Origin: Nitrospira sp. | Lineage (GTDB): Bacteria > Nitrospirota > Nitrospiria > Nitrospirales > Nitrospiraceae | DNA: 60,200 nt | Assembly: GCA_023248215.1 (NCBI GenBank) | Contig: JAHFEW010000017.1 | Coordinates: 1 to 60,200 of the forward strand | Reading direction: 5' to 3' | Shown here: one piece after another, positions 1 through 7,497 of the stretch | Layout of the letters: every line of letters begins with the position of its first letter | Numbering within the stretch: the first letter of the stretch is position 1 | Position numbers and translations under genes: made by a program | Notes under the pieces: model-generated | Seen by the model: the letters and a program-made list of their open reading frames with translations, nothing else | The model's database searches: none | Told to the model about the DNA's origin: nothing

Positions 1-2
1 TG

Positions 3-239
3 CGCGGCCATCGTAGCATCTGGGGCGGGCGGGCCGCGGTGCGCACCACATTGTATATGGCGACCTGAGTAGCCAAGACCTGGAACCCCCTCATCAAAAA
101 CTTTTATCAGCATCTCCGTACGCGGGGGAAGCCGGCAAAGGTCGCTTTGGTGGCGTGCATGCTGAAATTACTGACGATTCTCAACGCCATGATGAAAGCC
201 CGAACGCGGTGGCACACGGGTGCTCCACAGTCGGCTTGA
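3..239 (+). pseudogene. IS110-family transposase, C-terminal remnant
   Basis: Reading the plus strand from base 3 gives the typical IS110 transposase C-terminus: SIWGGRAAVRTTLYMAT, then a TGA stop at 66-68, then VAKTWNPLIKNFYQHL, KPAKVALVACM and KLLTILNAMM up to a TGA at 237-239. IS110 proteins normally have a hydrophobic residue at the position of the internal stop, so this copy is dead. The 5' part lies outside the window. IS110 enzymes are DEDD/serine-type transposases without terminal inverted repeats. The match is from memory of the family, not a search. It marks the left end of the window as accessory DNA next to a toxin-antitoxin pair. Confidence 0.8.
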
Positions 240-527
240 CATTGAAGACAGTTGCTCGCGTCGCGCAAAGTACTGCCGGGTGCATCATCCAGGTGCCCGG
301 GTGATTCCACACTTGCCGAACTGAGGCGAAGCTTAGAACAATCAAGCCGCAAGGCCTGAGCAGAGCAGGCCTTGCGATCCGCACGCCTCTTCCTCGCAGT
401 CAGAAGGCGTTGCTCTGCGGCATGCAAGATAGCCTTTGGCAACCCCACCTGACTTCCTAGAATCTTCCTTGCCCTGGTTCCCTCGTCTCCGTTCCAGTCT
501 CATCTTCAACCCGGCATCGTTGGTTTC
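240..527. other. intergenic, downstream flank of the IS110 remnant
   Basis: No gene is supported here. The first part resembles the non-coding 3' flank that usually follows IS110 transposases (a TTGAC...CAGTTGCTC stretch at about 236-257). It also holds the perfect hairpin at 348-376. Open frames on the minus strand are short, compositionally odd and lack ribosome binding sites. Confidence 0.5.
348..376. repeat. perfect 11-bp stem-loop
   Basis: CGCAAGGCCTG at 348-358 is the exact reverse complement of CAGGCCTTGCG at 366-376, with a 7-nt loop (AGCAGAG). There is no T-run after it, so it is not a classical terminator. It may be a REP-like element or a structure belonging to the IS110 end. Confidence 0.6.
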
Positions 528-556
528 TTGCTTCCCTCGTGGCGCATGTGTACTAT
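528..556 (+). promoter_or_regulatory. sigma-70-like promoter of vapBC
   Basis: TTGCTT (528-533) and TACTAT (551-556) are separated by 17 nt. They match the -35/-10 consensus at 3/6 and 4/6 positions. Transcription would begin near 563, about 28 nt before the vapB start. Confidence 0.45.
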
Positions 557-574
557 TGGAAAGACCATACACAT
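546..574. promoter_or_regulatory. candidate VapBC operator palindrome
   Basis: ATGTGTA (546-552) and TACACAT (568-574) are perfect inverted arms separated by 15 nt. The palindrome overlaps the proposed -10 box. VapB antitoxins autorepress by binding such inverted repeats, so this is the natural operator candidate; binding itself is inferred. Confidence 0.45.
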
Positions 575-590
575 CCTCATTGGAGGCTCC

Positions 591-800
591 ATGCGGACCA
601 ACATCGTGATCGACAACAGCCTCATGCGGCAGGCAATGAAGGCCACCGGGCTTTCCACCAAGAAGGCCGTTGTTGAGGAGGGGCTTCGCCTGCTCATCAA
701 GGTTAAGGGGCAAGAAGGTGTGCGACGTTTACGTGGAAAAGTTGTGTGGGAAGGGGATCTCAGTGCGATGCGTGAGGGGCGGATCAAGGCGGCCTCATGA
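591..800 (+). CDS. vapB: VapB-family antitoxin
   Basis: A 69-residue protein beginning MRTNIVIDNSLM, the hallmark start of ribbon-helix-helix-like VapB antitoxins (MRTNIVIDD type). The N-terminal strand-helix-helix portion (about 1-45, with TGLSTKKAVVEEGLRLLI) should dimerise and bind the operator; the C-terminal tail (GKVVWEGDLSAMREGR) should wrap the toxin. The ATG at 591 was preferred over an upstream ATG at 528 because the family motif starts here and TGGAGG lies 5-10 nt upstream. It overlaps vapC by four bases (ATGA), giving the usual translational coupling of a type II module. Confidence 0.88.
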   Translation: MRTNIVIDNSLMRQAMKATGLSTKKAVVEEGLRLLIKVKGQEGVRRLRGKVVWEGDLSAMREGRIKAAS

Positions 801-1192
801 TTATCGTCGATACGACGGTGTGGATCGACTATCTTCGTGGAACGCTCACGCCTCATACAGACTGGCTTGATGGCCAACTGACGAGAGAACGGCTCGGTCT
901 GACCGATCTGATCCTGTGCGAAGTGTTGCAAGGTATTACGACAGACCGACAATTCGCTGCAGTTCAAGAGGAACTGTTACGATTCGAGATCTTTGAGGTA
1001 GGGACTGTCAATCTGGCGGTTGAAGCGGCTCTGAACTATCGGCGGCTTCGTGCTGCGGGGCGAACAGTTCGCAAGACGATCGATTCCCTCATTGCGACGT
1101 TTTGCCTGATGGAGGGGCACAGCCTTCTCCACAATGATCGTGATTATGATCCGTTTGAAGATGTGCTCGGGTTGAAAGTCATCCATCCCTAA
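797..1192 (+). CDS. vapC: VapC toxin, PIN-domain ribonuclease
   Basis: A 131-residue single-domain PIN protein, the usual VapC length. The acidic metal-binding residues of the fold are visible: D5 in MIIVDTTVWIDYL, E42 in LILCEVLQG, D96 in RKTIDSLIA and D114/D116 near the C-terminus (HNDRDYDPF). VapC enzymes are Mg-dependent endoribonucleases that cut tRNA or rRNA when freed from VapB. The start overlaps the end of vapB. No residue expected for catalysis appears to be missing, so the toxin is probably functional; its RNA target cannot be told from sequence. Confidence 0.9.
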   Translation: MIIVDTTVWIDYLRGTLTPHTDWLDGQLTRERLGLTDLILCEVLQGITTDRQFAAVQEELLRFEIFEVGTVNLAVEAALNYRRLRAAGRTVRKTIDSLIATFCLMEGHSLLHNDRDYDPFEDVLGLKVIHP

Positions 1193-1208
1193 GAAGGACA
1201 ATTCTTTT

Positions 1209-1646
1209 ATGTCTAATCCACAGTATCCCCGCAGTCCAAAAGTTCTCCTCGGTGGCATCGCGCATTTCGGGCGGTTTATCGACAAGATTCGCCTGCGGCA
1301 TGCGGGCAAGATTCAGGACTACAATTACATCACGGTCGGGTTCGATAAGTACCTGATCGACTTTCTGCAGATCGATGTGAAGGCCTTCGAGCAGCAGGTG
1401 CTGGCCGGTGGGAGCGATGAGAGGTTGTTGGGCTGGGTGAAGGCCAATGGCCGTAAACTGTCAGAGCAGGAAATTGCGCAGTGGTCACAGGGGCTCCTGA
1501 CCGGAGGTCCGAAAGATGACGCGGCGCGGCAACGCTTCGAGGGACGCATCCAAGCCATTGCCACGAAGCGCGGCGTACCGGTTGCCGCTTTGCCTCCCGT
1601 GACGACTTGGGCCGATGTGATCGAAATCGACGAAGGGCGGATGTAG
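1209..1646 (+). CDS. DUF5069 domain protein
   Basis: A 145-residue soluble protein that fits the DUF5069 family, recognised by the N-terminal pattern SPKVLLGGIAHFGRFIDKIRL and the following GKIQDYNYITVGFDKYLIDFL. Family members are small cytoplasmic proteins with no established function. There is no signal peptide or membrane segment. It lies 16 bases after vapC on the same strand with AAGAAGGA about 12 nt before the ATG, so it may be read from the same transcript, but nothing shows that it belongs to the toxin-antitoxin module. Confidence 0.8.
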   Translation: MSNPQYPRSPKVLLGGIAHFGRFIDKIRLRHAGKIQDYNYITVGFDKYLIDFLQIDVKAFEQQVLAGGSDERLLGWVKANGRKLSEQEIAQWSQGLLTGGPKDDAARQRFEGRIQAIATKRGVPVAALPPVTTWADVIEIDEGRM

Positions 1647-1674
1647 GGCCAAGGGGTAGGCGCGTGTTGTGGGG

Positions 1675-2316
1675 TTATCGTACTTTGGTCCAGCCGGTGG
1701 ATTGTGACTTGAGCACCAAGGTGCGGGATGACGTGTGCACGACCAAGGCGTTCTGTCCGCCATCGACGGAGATCACGCGTTCGTTCGGCGACCAGTCGAT
1801 GTCGTAGAAGCCGCCGGTATAGGTCGAGAACCCAAGCGTACGCTCGTTGGTAATGGCCGCTGCCACGTGGCCATAGCTGCGCAGTTGCGACACCTTCTCG
1901 CTTGGCCCCAGTGCGATACTGGTCCAGTGTCCGCGACTTTCTTGAAATCCACGCATCTCCTGATTGCTGTGCGCGAGAATCAGAAACGGCAGCAGCTGGT
2001 ACCGTTCGATCCGTTCTTCAACTCCGAGACGCACTTCCCGCCATTGCCGCAGGCCCGCAGAAAATCCTAACAGCCTGACCGAAGTCTGGACGAAGCCTGT
2101 ATGTCCGCGCGCGCTGGAGGTGATGACGGACTCGCCCGGTTCAAGCGACTCCTCCACGCCGCCACCTGCGGCCGACCAGGCAATGAGTTTGTCGGCGGTC
2201 GGCGTCACGGTCACTTGGCCGCTCCCGCCTTGGCTCTGCGAGGGAGCGGATACCAATAGCTGACCGGTGACCATCGCCGTGAGGAGAATCAATAAGGGAT
2301 AGATCGATCGACGCAT
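1675..2316 (-). CDS. secreted hypothetical protein
   Basis: A 213-residue protein with a clear Sec signal peptide (MRRSIYPLLILLTAMVTGQ, cleavage likely after the SAPSQSQG region) and a beta-rich mature part with regular short blocks such as GHTGFVQTSVRLLGF, RGHWTSIALGPSE and GFYDIDWSPNERVISVDGG. That spacing is reminiscent of a short propeller or beta-sandwich, but no family is recognised. GGGGAG sits 5 nt before the ATG, supporting the start. It is convergent with the DUF5069 gene. Probably periplasmic. Confidence 0.75.
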   Translation of the reverse strand: MRRSIYPLLILLTAMVTGQLLVSAPSQSQGGSGQVTVTPTADKLIAWSAAGGGVEESLEPGESVITSSARGHTGFVQTSVRLLGFSAGLRQWREVRLGVEERIERYQLLPFLILAHSNQEMRGFQESRGHWTSIALGPSEKVSQLRSYGHVAAAITNERTLGFSTYTGGFYDIDWSPNERVISVDGGQNALVVHTSSRTLVLKSQSTGWTKVR

Positions 2317-2455
2317 GCAGACTCCCCAAGAACGGTGTTTTTCAACCTATTCACAGCGCGACCCATAAGCGAAGGCTGAGTGATTCGATCAAGAGGAGCT
2401 GTGTCGGAGGTGTACGACGATAAGGAACCTAGAGGAGTGCGAGAGCGTAGGCTCT
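2317..2455. other. intergenic spacer
   Basis: Spacer between the secreted protein gene and the dispersed repeat at 2456-2658. No gene, promoter or RNA recognised. Confidence 0.5.
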
Positions 2456-2658
2456 AGCAGGCTGCGGAAAAACTCTGTTGACACACTTGAAATTCAATAG
2501 CCCACACATGTAGCGCAATAGAAAAACATCCCCGCAGGATGCTCAAACAGGCCGTCCAGCAAGGCCGCAGCGAGCGAAGAGGTGACGTGTACTCCTTCGG
2601 TACGTGGAGGCTCTGAGAAAAGCGAGAACGCCGCTGTCGGACTTTTTGAGCATCCTGC
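2456..2658 (+). repeat. dispersed structured repeat, copy A
   Basis: Two joined modules. The left module begins AGCAGGCTGCGGAA at 2456 and is 78 nt long. The right module (2534-2658, 125 bp) is bounded by perfect 14-bp inverted ends, GCAGGATGCTCAAA at 2534-2547 and TTTGAGCATCCTGC at 2645-2658. The stretch 2534-2574 matches copy B (8223-8263) at 38 of 41 positions. Copy C (43574-43810, inverted) has the same two-module layout. No protein is encoded; the element may be a MITE-like or REP-like mobile palindrome. Confidence 0.75.
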
Positions 2659-2713
2659 CAAGGCAGAACCATGAGACGACAGCTCTGCCCCATCTGAGCA
2701 AACGTGAGTTGGC

Positions 2714-3208
2714 TTATGCCTTCGGTTTCACAGTGAGCACGCGCACATCCAGGACAAGTTGCTTCCCGGCAAGAGGGTGATTAAAGTCGATCACCGCCGA
2801 GTCATCCGCAAGAGAAACGACCGTAAACGGTCGTCCTTCCGGAGTGGTGAAGATTTCTCCCGCGGTAATGTTGTGCGGCAACTGGGTGCGTGGCACGGTC
2901 TTCTTTTTGCTGGCATCGTATTGACCGAAGGCGTGGTCCGCATCGAGTTCGACGCGTTTCTTTTCACCCGCATGCATACCGGCGAGGGCCTGTTCCAGCC
3001 CTGGTATCAGTTCTTTCGCTCCATGGGTATATTCGCTGGTATGCGGGGGGATCATGAGATGGTCATTGGGCACGCTGATAGTCATTTCGAGGGTGACCTT
3101 TGATCCGTCCTCAATTGAAGGCTGGCTCACCTGCGCTTGAACGGGATTGCTCAGAATAATACAGGCCGCAAAGGCTGCGGCCAGGCACATGTCATAGGAC
3201 CGTGTCAT
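2714..3208 (-). CDS. secreted FKBP-type peptidyl-prolyl isomerase (SlyD-like)
   Basis: A 164-residue protein with a signal peptide (MTRSYDMCLAAAFAACIILS ending NPVQA) followed by an FKBP/SlyD domain. The diagnostic blocks are GAKELIPGLEQALAGMHAGE, the DHAFGQYD segment and the closing VIDFNHPLAGKQLVLDVRV. SlyD proteins carry an insert-in-flap chaperone domain between these blocks, and the VPRTQLP...GRPFTVVSL segment fits it. SlyD is usually cytosolic; here the signal peptide points to the periplasm. The ATG at 3208 was chosen over one at 3241 because GAGG precedes it and the signal peptide then has normal length. Confidence 0.88.
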   Translation of the reverse strand: MTRSYDMCLAAAFAACIILSNPVQAQVSQPSIEDGSKVTLEMTISVPNDHLMIPPHTSEYTHGAKELIPGLEQALAGMHAGEKKRVELDADHAFGQYDASKKKTVPRTQLPHNITAGEIFTTPEGRPFTVVSLADDSAVIDFNHPLAGKQLVLDVRVLTVKPKA

Positions 3209-3230
3209 GGGATACCTCGCAAAAAGTATC

Positions 3231-3248
3231 GACCAGGTCATCCTGGTC
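3231..3248. promoter_or_regulatory. perfect palindrome upstream of the FKBP gene
   Basis: GACCAGG, a 4-nt loop (TCAT), then CCTGGTC. Read on the minus strand it is followed by GATACTTTTT, so it could be an attenuating or terminating hairpin between the 3279-3572 gene and the FKBP gene. It could equally be a protein-binding palindrome. Confidence 0.4.
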
Positions 3249-3278
3249 TTCGAGTTAAGAGAATAGGCGCTGCGGCGT

Positions 3279-3572
3279 TTACGGGGATACCGAATCTACT
3301 TTTACAATTTTGGTAACACGGTTTTCCAGATCAATCTCCAAGCTGCACGTATCACCCTTTTGTAATCCTCTCAGGAGATCAGCCGATACGGCCGGAAGCG
3401 TCCAGACTTGGCCTTCAGTCGTTTTAAATGTCAGACTGGGTGCTGCTGTGTCAATTGCTTCGACGCTCACGCGGGTGTAGGCCATTGATGCCATAGTAAC
3501 TGTCGGTTCCATGAATGGCGCGGCAAGCCCTGTCACAAAGAGGCAGCCAATCAGGATGAGAGATTTCATCAT
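3279..3572 (-). CDS. small secreted hypothetical protein
   Basis: A 97-residue protein with signal peptide MMKSLILIGCLFVTGLAAP. The mature part is a small beta-barrel-like domain (VSVEAIDTAAPSLTFKTTEGQVWTLPAV...GDTCSLEIDLENRVTKIVKV) of the kind found in periplasmic OB-like small proteins; no named family is assigned. AAGGAGG lies 6-7 nt upstream of the ATG at 3572, which excludes the longer reading from 3623. It lies upstream of the FKBP gene on the same strand, with a palindrome between them. Confidence 0.7.
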   Translation of the reverse strand: MMKSLILIGCLFVTGLAAPFMEPTVTMASMAYTRVSVEAIDTAAPSLTFKTTEGQVWTLPAVSADLLRGLQKGDTCSLEIDLENRVTKIVKVDSVSP

Positions 3573-3793
3573 GTCATCCTCCTTCTGATGCGAGATGAAA
3601 CACCCGTGGTGTGCTTCAAACAATGGGCCTGAATCTAGAACGAATTTCTAAGTCTGCTGATCCGCCTATCTTTCCTGCACTTACGTGACAGATGCCTTGA
3701 AAAACTGGAACAAGGCACGTACCGTTTCGACGCGCATCTTGTCCCTCCAGGACAATTTGTCCCAAGGGAGCGAGGGCGATTCGTTGGGGAAAA

Positions 3794-5035
3794 ATGACCA
3801 TGTCGCAGAGTGAAACAAGCTCTCAATGCGGTACCACTCGCTGGATCATCATCGCGTTGGTCTTGACGGCGATCGTCATGTTTCCCTTGATCGGCCGGTT
3901 GCTCGCGGGTCGCTCCCTCCAACCCTATTTCGAATTTCCGCCGATCACGCACTCTGTCACTCATGAACCATTTTCCTGGCCCGTCTTCATCGCGCTGACA
4001 GTTCTGATCGTCTGCGCGGTTGCTCCATTTGTCGCTCGTATCTCGTCGTTCGTTTTTCTGCGCAGGCTTTCCCTGGGGCAGTCATCTGTTCCCGATCGAG
4101 CCCCCTCACTCCTCACGCCTCACCCTTTACGGCCGTTTCCCTGGTGGGGGTGGCTTGGCGTCTTTTGGAGCCTCGTTGCTTGGTTCTTGGCTTGGACCAG
4201 GTTCGAATGGATGCGCCCGTTTCAGGCCGTGACGTTTACGCCGCTGTGGCTGGGTTATATCGTCGTGGTGAATGCGCTCATGTTCCGGCGCACCGGCCGT
4301 TGCATGATGCTGCACCGTCCCCGCTACTTTCTGTCGCTCTTTCCGCTCAGCGCCGCCTTCTGGTGGTCCTTCGAATACCTGAATCGTTTCGTGCAAAATT
4401 GGTATTACTTGGGTGGGCAAGAGTTGACCGCATGGGAATATGTGTGGCAGGCCACGCTGCCCTTCTCGACCGTCCTTCCTGCCGTGCTCGGAACGGCAGA
4501 ACTGCTGACGGCCTATCCGCGAATTATGGCGGGGCTGGATCAATTTGTGACAGTCGACTTCAGACATCGCACGAGGTGGGGATGGGGACTCTTGTGCGGG
4601 GCTGCAGGTGGACTCTTGGGAATCGGTCTGTGGCCGGACTATCTGTTCCCTTTGGTGTGGGTGGCGCCGCTCCTGTTGATCACCGCGATTCAATTAATTC
4701 GTGGTGAACCGACGATCCTCGACGGAACGGCGCGCGGCGATTGGCGGAGCGTATGGGCGGCGGCGCTTGCCGCGCTGATTTGCGGCTTCTTCTGGGAGCT
4801 GTGGAACGTCTATAGCCTGGCCCATTGGGAATATGTGGTGCCCTTCGTGCAGCGCTTTGAACTGTTCCACATGCCGCTGCTGGGCTACGCCGGATACCTG
4901 CCGTTCGGTTTGGAATGTCTGGCCGTCGCCGACTTGTGCCTGGCCAGAAAATTTTCCGGAGGCGTGGCCTATTATCGTGTGCTCGGTACCGGTACCGACT
5001 TGGCGCAGCGGAAACCGACGGTGGCGGAGCGTTGA
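3794..5035 (+). CDS. polytopic membrane protein, unknown function
   Basis: A 413-residue protein with about ten hydrophobic segments, for example WIIIALVLTAIVMFPLIG near residue 18, FIALTVLIVCAVAPFV near 65, WLGVFWSLVAWFLAW near 118, and several more through to the C-terminus. Trp- and Tyr-rich loops alternate with the helices. No catalytic motif or family is recognised. The start may be either of two nearby ATGs (3794 or 3800), after a GGGGAAAA stretch. The last 64 bp overlap the end of the convergent SUMF1-like gene, so the two genes share 3' coding sequence in opposite strands. Confidence 0.75.
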   Translation: MTMSQSETSSQCGTTRWIIIALVLTAIVMFPLIGRLLAGRSLQPYFEFPPITHSVTHEPFSWPVFIALTVLIVCAVAPFVARISSFVFLRRLSLGQSSVPDRAPSLLTPHPLRPFPWWGWLGVFWSLVAWFLAWTRFEWMRPFQAVTFTPLWLGYIVVVNALMFRRTGRCMMLHRPRYFLSLFPLSAAFWWSFEYLNRFVQNWYYLGGQELTAWEYVWQATLPFSTVLPAVLGTAELLTAYPRIMAGLDQFVTVDFRHRTRWGWGLLCGAAGGLLGIGLWPDYLFPLVWVAPLLLITAIQLIRGEPTILDGTARGDWRSVWAAALAALICGFFWELWNVYSLAHWEYVVPFVQRFELFHMPLLGYAGYLPFGLECLAVADLCLARKFSGGVAYYRVLGTGTDLAQRKPTVAER

Positions 5036-5919
5036 TTTGAAGGCGAGCCGCTGCGAGTGGCGGTCCTCAGCATGATCGGGTTGCTCTTCCACGACCCGCC
5101 GCGCAGGCTCTTGTACCGACCGCTGGTGGGCCCCGGCGGATTGCGTTCCGGCATGTAAGCATAATAGTCGAAGCCGAACCAGTCGTTGACCCATTCGGCC
5201 ACGTTGCCCGCCATGTGATGCAGTCCGTAGTAGCTCTTTCCCGCTTCTCCGCTGCTCACGGCGGCCAGGATCGGAATTTCGTGCACATGATGTTGTCCGA
5301 ACATGGCCAAGGAGCTGTCCGGCAGGGTTTGCCCCCAGGGAAACCGATTGCCGTCGGGCCCGCGGGCTGCTTTTTCCCACTCCGCTTCCGTGGGCAGTCG
5401 TTTGCCTTGTGAACGGCACAAGCCGTCCGCTTCTTTCCAGGTGACATAGAGCGCCGGCCATTGCGCCAGGGTGTCGTCCTGGACGGAATGGACCGTGATG
5501 ACGTGCCAGATGAGCTTCTGCAATTCCACCGAGGGATGGAGTTTGCGTGTGTGGAGATAGGCCAGATATTCGCCCAGGCTGACTTCGTCGCGATCGATCT
5601 CGTAGGTGTCGAGCCAGACACGGTGCTGCGGCAGCTCCGTGTCGTCGAACTGCGTCCCCATGCCGTAGGGATCGTCATCGACCCGCACGCTGCCCAATAA
5701 GAACGGCCCTTCGGGAATTCGGACGGTCGGCGAGCTGGCGGCAAGGGTGGTGATCGACGCGAGATGTGTGGCCAACTCTGGAGTGGGCGTGGGACTGGGA
5801 ACTCGACCGGTTGCAGAGAGGGCAGGGCCCTGCCAGGCAGAGGCGAGGAACAGGATCACGAGGGATGCGACGCGGGCGATGGAGGCCGTTCCCGACAAGG
5901 CCGGGCGCCCAGGCTTCAT
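4972..5919 (-). CDS. SUMF1/FGE-fold secreted protein
   Basis: A 315-residue protein with a signal peptide and then a formylglycine-generating-enzyme (SUMF1) domain from about residue 68: VRIPEGPFLLGS, YEIDRDEVSLGEYLAYL, LPTEAEWEKAARGPDG, HHMAGNVAEWVNDWFG, LRGGSWKS and the closing VGFRCAKS. True aerobic FGEs use two cysteines in the segment just before the end; here that segment (LRTATRSGSPSNQRS) has none, so sulfatase activation is unlikely. The fold is also used in non-enzymatic or EgtB-like proteins. Its start overlaps the stop of the upstream lipoprotein gene by four bases, so the pair is probably co-translated and co-localised in the envelope. Confidence 0.88.
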   Translation of the reverse strand: MKPGRPALSGTASIARVASLVILFLASAWQGPALSATGRVPSPTPTPELATHLASITTLAASSPTVRIPEGPFLLGSVRVDDDPYGMGTQFDDTELPQHRVWLDTYEIDRDEVSLGEYLAYLHTRKLHPSVELQKLIWHVITVHSVQDDTLAQWPALYVTWKEADGLCRSQGKRLPTEAEWEKAARGPDGNRFPWGQTLPDSSLAMFGQHHVHEIPILAAVSSGEAGKSYYGLHHMAGNVAEWVNDWFGFDYYAYMPERNPPGPTSGRYKSLRGGSWKSNPIMLRTATRSGSPSNQRSATVGFRCAKSVPVPSTR

Positions 5920-6671
5920 AACTTACTCGGCGAGGAGAGGGCTTTTCCGATTTCGACGATGAGCCGACGTTCGATGTCAGCCGTTTCTTCGGCATTCACC
6001 GGTGAGACACGTCCGCCCTGCACCAACTTTTCAAAGTCCGCCTTCACGCTCAATCGGGTCACATTAGAGGGCAAGGCTTGGAGAGACACCACATATTGGT
6101 TGCGGAACCCCGACATTTCCAGCGAGGCCGGGGTGGAGACTTTGCGTTCGGTCACGAAGACCGCTTTTTGTTCGGTCTTCACGCTGACCCTCACATGGTA
6201 GCCGTTCCGCGCTAGGGCTTCCTCGGCGGCTTTTCCGACAGCGGCCAGCGGGCGCGGCAGATCCTCCACTTGCGAGGCCTTTTCCTCAACCCGAATGTTG
6301 TCCGTGGCCTGGGCCGCCTTTGCGGCGGTCCGCTGAATTTCTCCCGACAACTTTTTCGATTCGGCCAGTTGGGACTCGAGTTTCGTCCCCAGCGCCTTGA
6401 CTTCCGCCTGGAACGTTTTTGCTTCGGCCTGAGCATGTTCCGTCTGTTTCTTGGCGTCCCGCAGTTCTTGGTTGAGCAGATCGATCTGCTGCTGCATGAC
6501 CTTGTTGCCGTCCTGCAGCGAATTCATGACCGACTCCTGCTTGGCGAGTTGCTTGCGCAGGCCTTCGTTCTCCTGTCGAAAGGGCGACTCGTCCGGTGTG
6601 CATCCGACACACCACGATAGTATTGCGAGGCTGAAAAGGGGGGCGAGCGATCGCTGGAGGGCCTTGGTCAT
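5916..6671 (-). CDS. coiled-coil lipoprotein
   Basis: A 251-residue protein. The N-terminus (SLAPLFSLAILSWCVGC) is a lipoprotein signal with lipobox CVGC near residue 24. Residues about 33-130 form a long heptad-rich helix (EGLRKQLAKQESVMNSLQDG, AQAEAKTFQAEVKALGTKLE). The C-terminal 110 residues (GYHVRVSVKTEQKAVFVTER...) look like a small alpha/beta domain with a regular beta pattern. No family is assigned. The stop overlaps the start of the SUMF1-like gene (ATGA), so the two proteins likely act together at the inner face of the outer membrane or in the periplasm. Confidence 0.75.
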   Translation of the reverse strand: MTKALQRSLAPLFSLAILSWCVGCTPDESPFRQENEGLRKQLAKQESVMNSLQDGNKVMQQQIDLLNQELRDAKKQTEHAQAEAKTFQAEVKALGTKLESQLAESKKLSGEIQRTAAKAAQATDNIRVEEKASQVEDLPRPLAAVGKAAEEALARNGYHVRVSVKTEQKAVFVTERKVSTPASLEMSGFRNQYVVSLQALPSNVTRLSVKADFEKLVQGGRVSPVNAEETADIERRLIVEIGKALSSPSKL

Positions 6672-6780
6672 AGTTTGGGTAACACCGCCAGAGCATTACC
6701 AGAGTTGGGCCCCCCTTGTCCATCCTCAATCGCATCGCAGGCGGTTTGACCACAGTGAAACAAGCGGCTATTCTGTTTCC

Positions 6781-7440
6781 ATGTGGTTCTGGCGCGAGGG
6801 TATGTTGGTGCTGAGTCTGGCGCTGCTCCAACCGGCGATGGCCAGGGTCTGTGCTGCGGCGCTGCCGGAGCAGGTGGAGTCTGTGCCTGTCGACGAGTAT
6901 CCGTTCTACGATGTGGCGGTCGACGCGAAGTTTCTCACGTCGCAGACGAGATTGGTCGTCCTCGAACGGATGACGACGATGCGACTTCATCCAGACCAGC
7001 CGCTCGCGCCGACGGTGGCCTGGTTTGCCGACCAGGCGTGGTTCGGTGGCCGGTTGCCGCAGGATCTGATTCTGGATTTTGTCGCCAAAAACCAACGTCC
7101 GTCGAAATTGGATGCCCGTTTTGCCTTTGGGGTGCGCTACCGGTTCGTGTCCGGCGAGGGTGTGCCGGAGACCGAGGCGGCACTCTCCGTCATTCCAGTC
7201 GCCTGGCCGGTGCAGGACCTTGAAGGCGAGCTAGAAACGATCGACCGGCTGGCATTCTCCCGCGTGGGGCGGACGTTGCGAGGCGACCAGGCGTTGCTGT
7301 ATGTGGCCAATCACCGTCGCGATGGGACCGGCGCTGGTTTTCTCTTCTGGCTCGTGCGCCGCCAAGCTGTCTGGGACGTGCACGACACGGAGGTGGTCTG
7401 GGTCGCACAAACCGAACGGAGCCCTGCGGGGCTGCCATAG
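6781..7440 (+). CDS. secreted hypothetical protein
   Basis: A 219-residue protein with N-terminal signal MWFWREGMLVLSLALLQPAMARV. The mature part carries no recognised motif; it is moderately charged and contains segments such as EYPFYDVAVDAKFLTSQTRLV and DQALLYVANHRRDGTGAGFLFWLV. The ATG at 6781 follows no strong ribosome binding site, and an upstream in-frame reading would extend into the divergent lipoprotein region without a signal peptide, so 6781 is the best choice. It is divergent from the lipoprotein-SUMF1 pair, with 109 bp between starts. A periplasmic location is inferred. Confidence 0.65.
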   Translation: MWFWREGMLVLSLALLQPAMARVCAAALPEQVESVPVDEYPFYDVAVDAKFLTSQTRLVVLERMTTMRLHPDQPLAPTVAWFADQAWFGGRLPQDLILDFVAKNQRPSKLDARFAFGVRYRFVSGEGVPETEAALSVIPVAWPVQDLEGELETIDRLAFSRVGRTLRGDQALLYVANHRRDGTGAGFLFWLVRRQAVWDVHDTEVVWVAQTERSPAGLP

Positions 7441-7497
7441 GAGGCAGGCCCGCTTCGTGAGCATCGGCACCTGTTCAATTCCATTGGAGGAGAGGGC

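Noticed and set aside
240-590. Minus-strand readings around 107-967 of up to 153 residues.
   Set aside because: They run across the IS110 remnant, its flank and vapB in antisense and have no recognisable domain or ribosome binding site.
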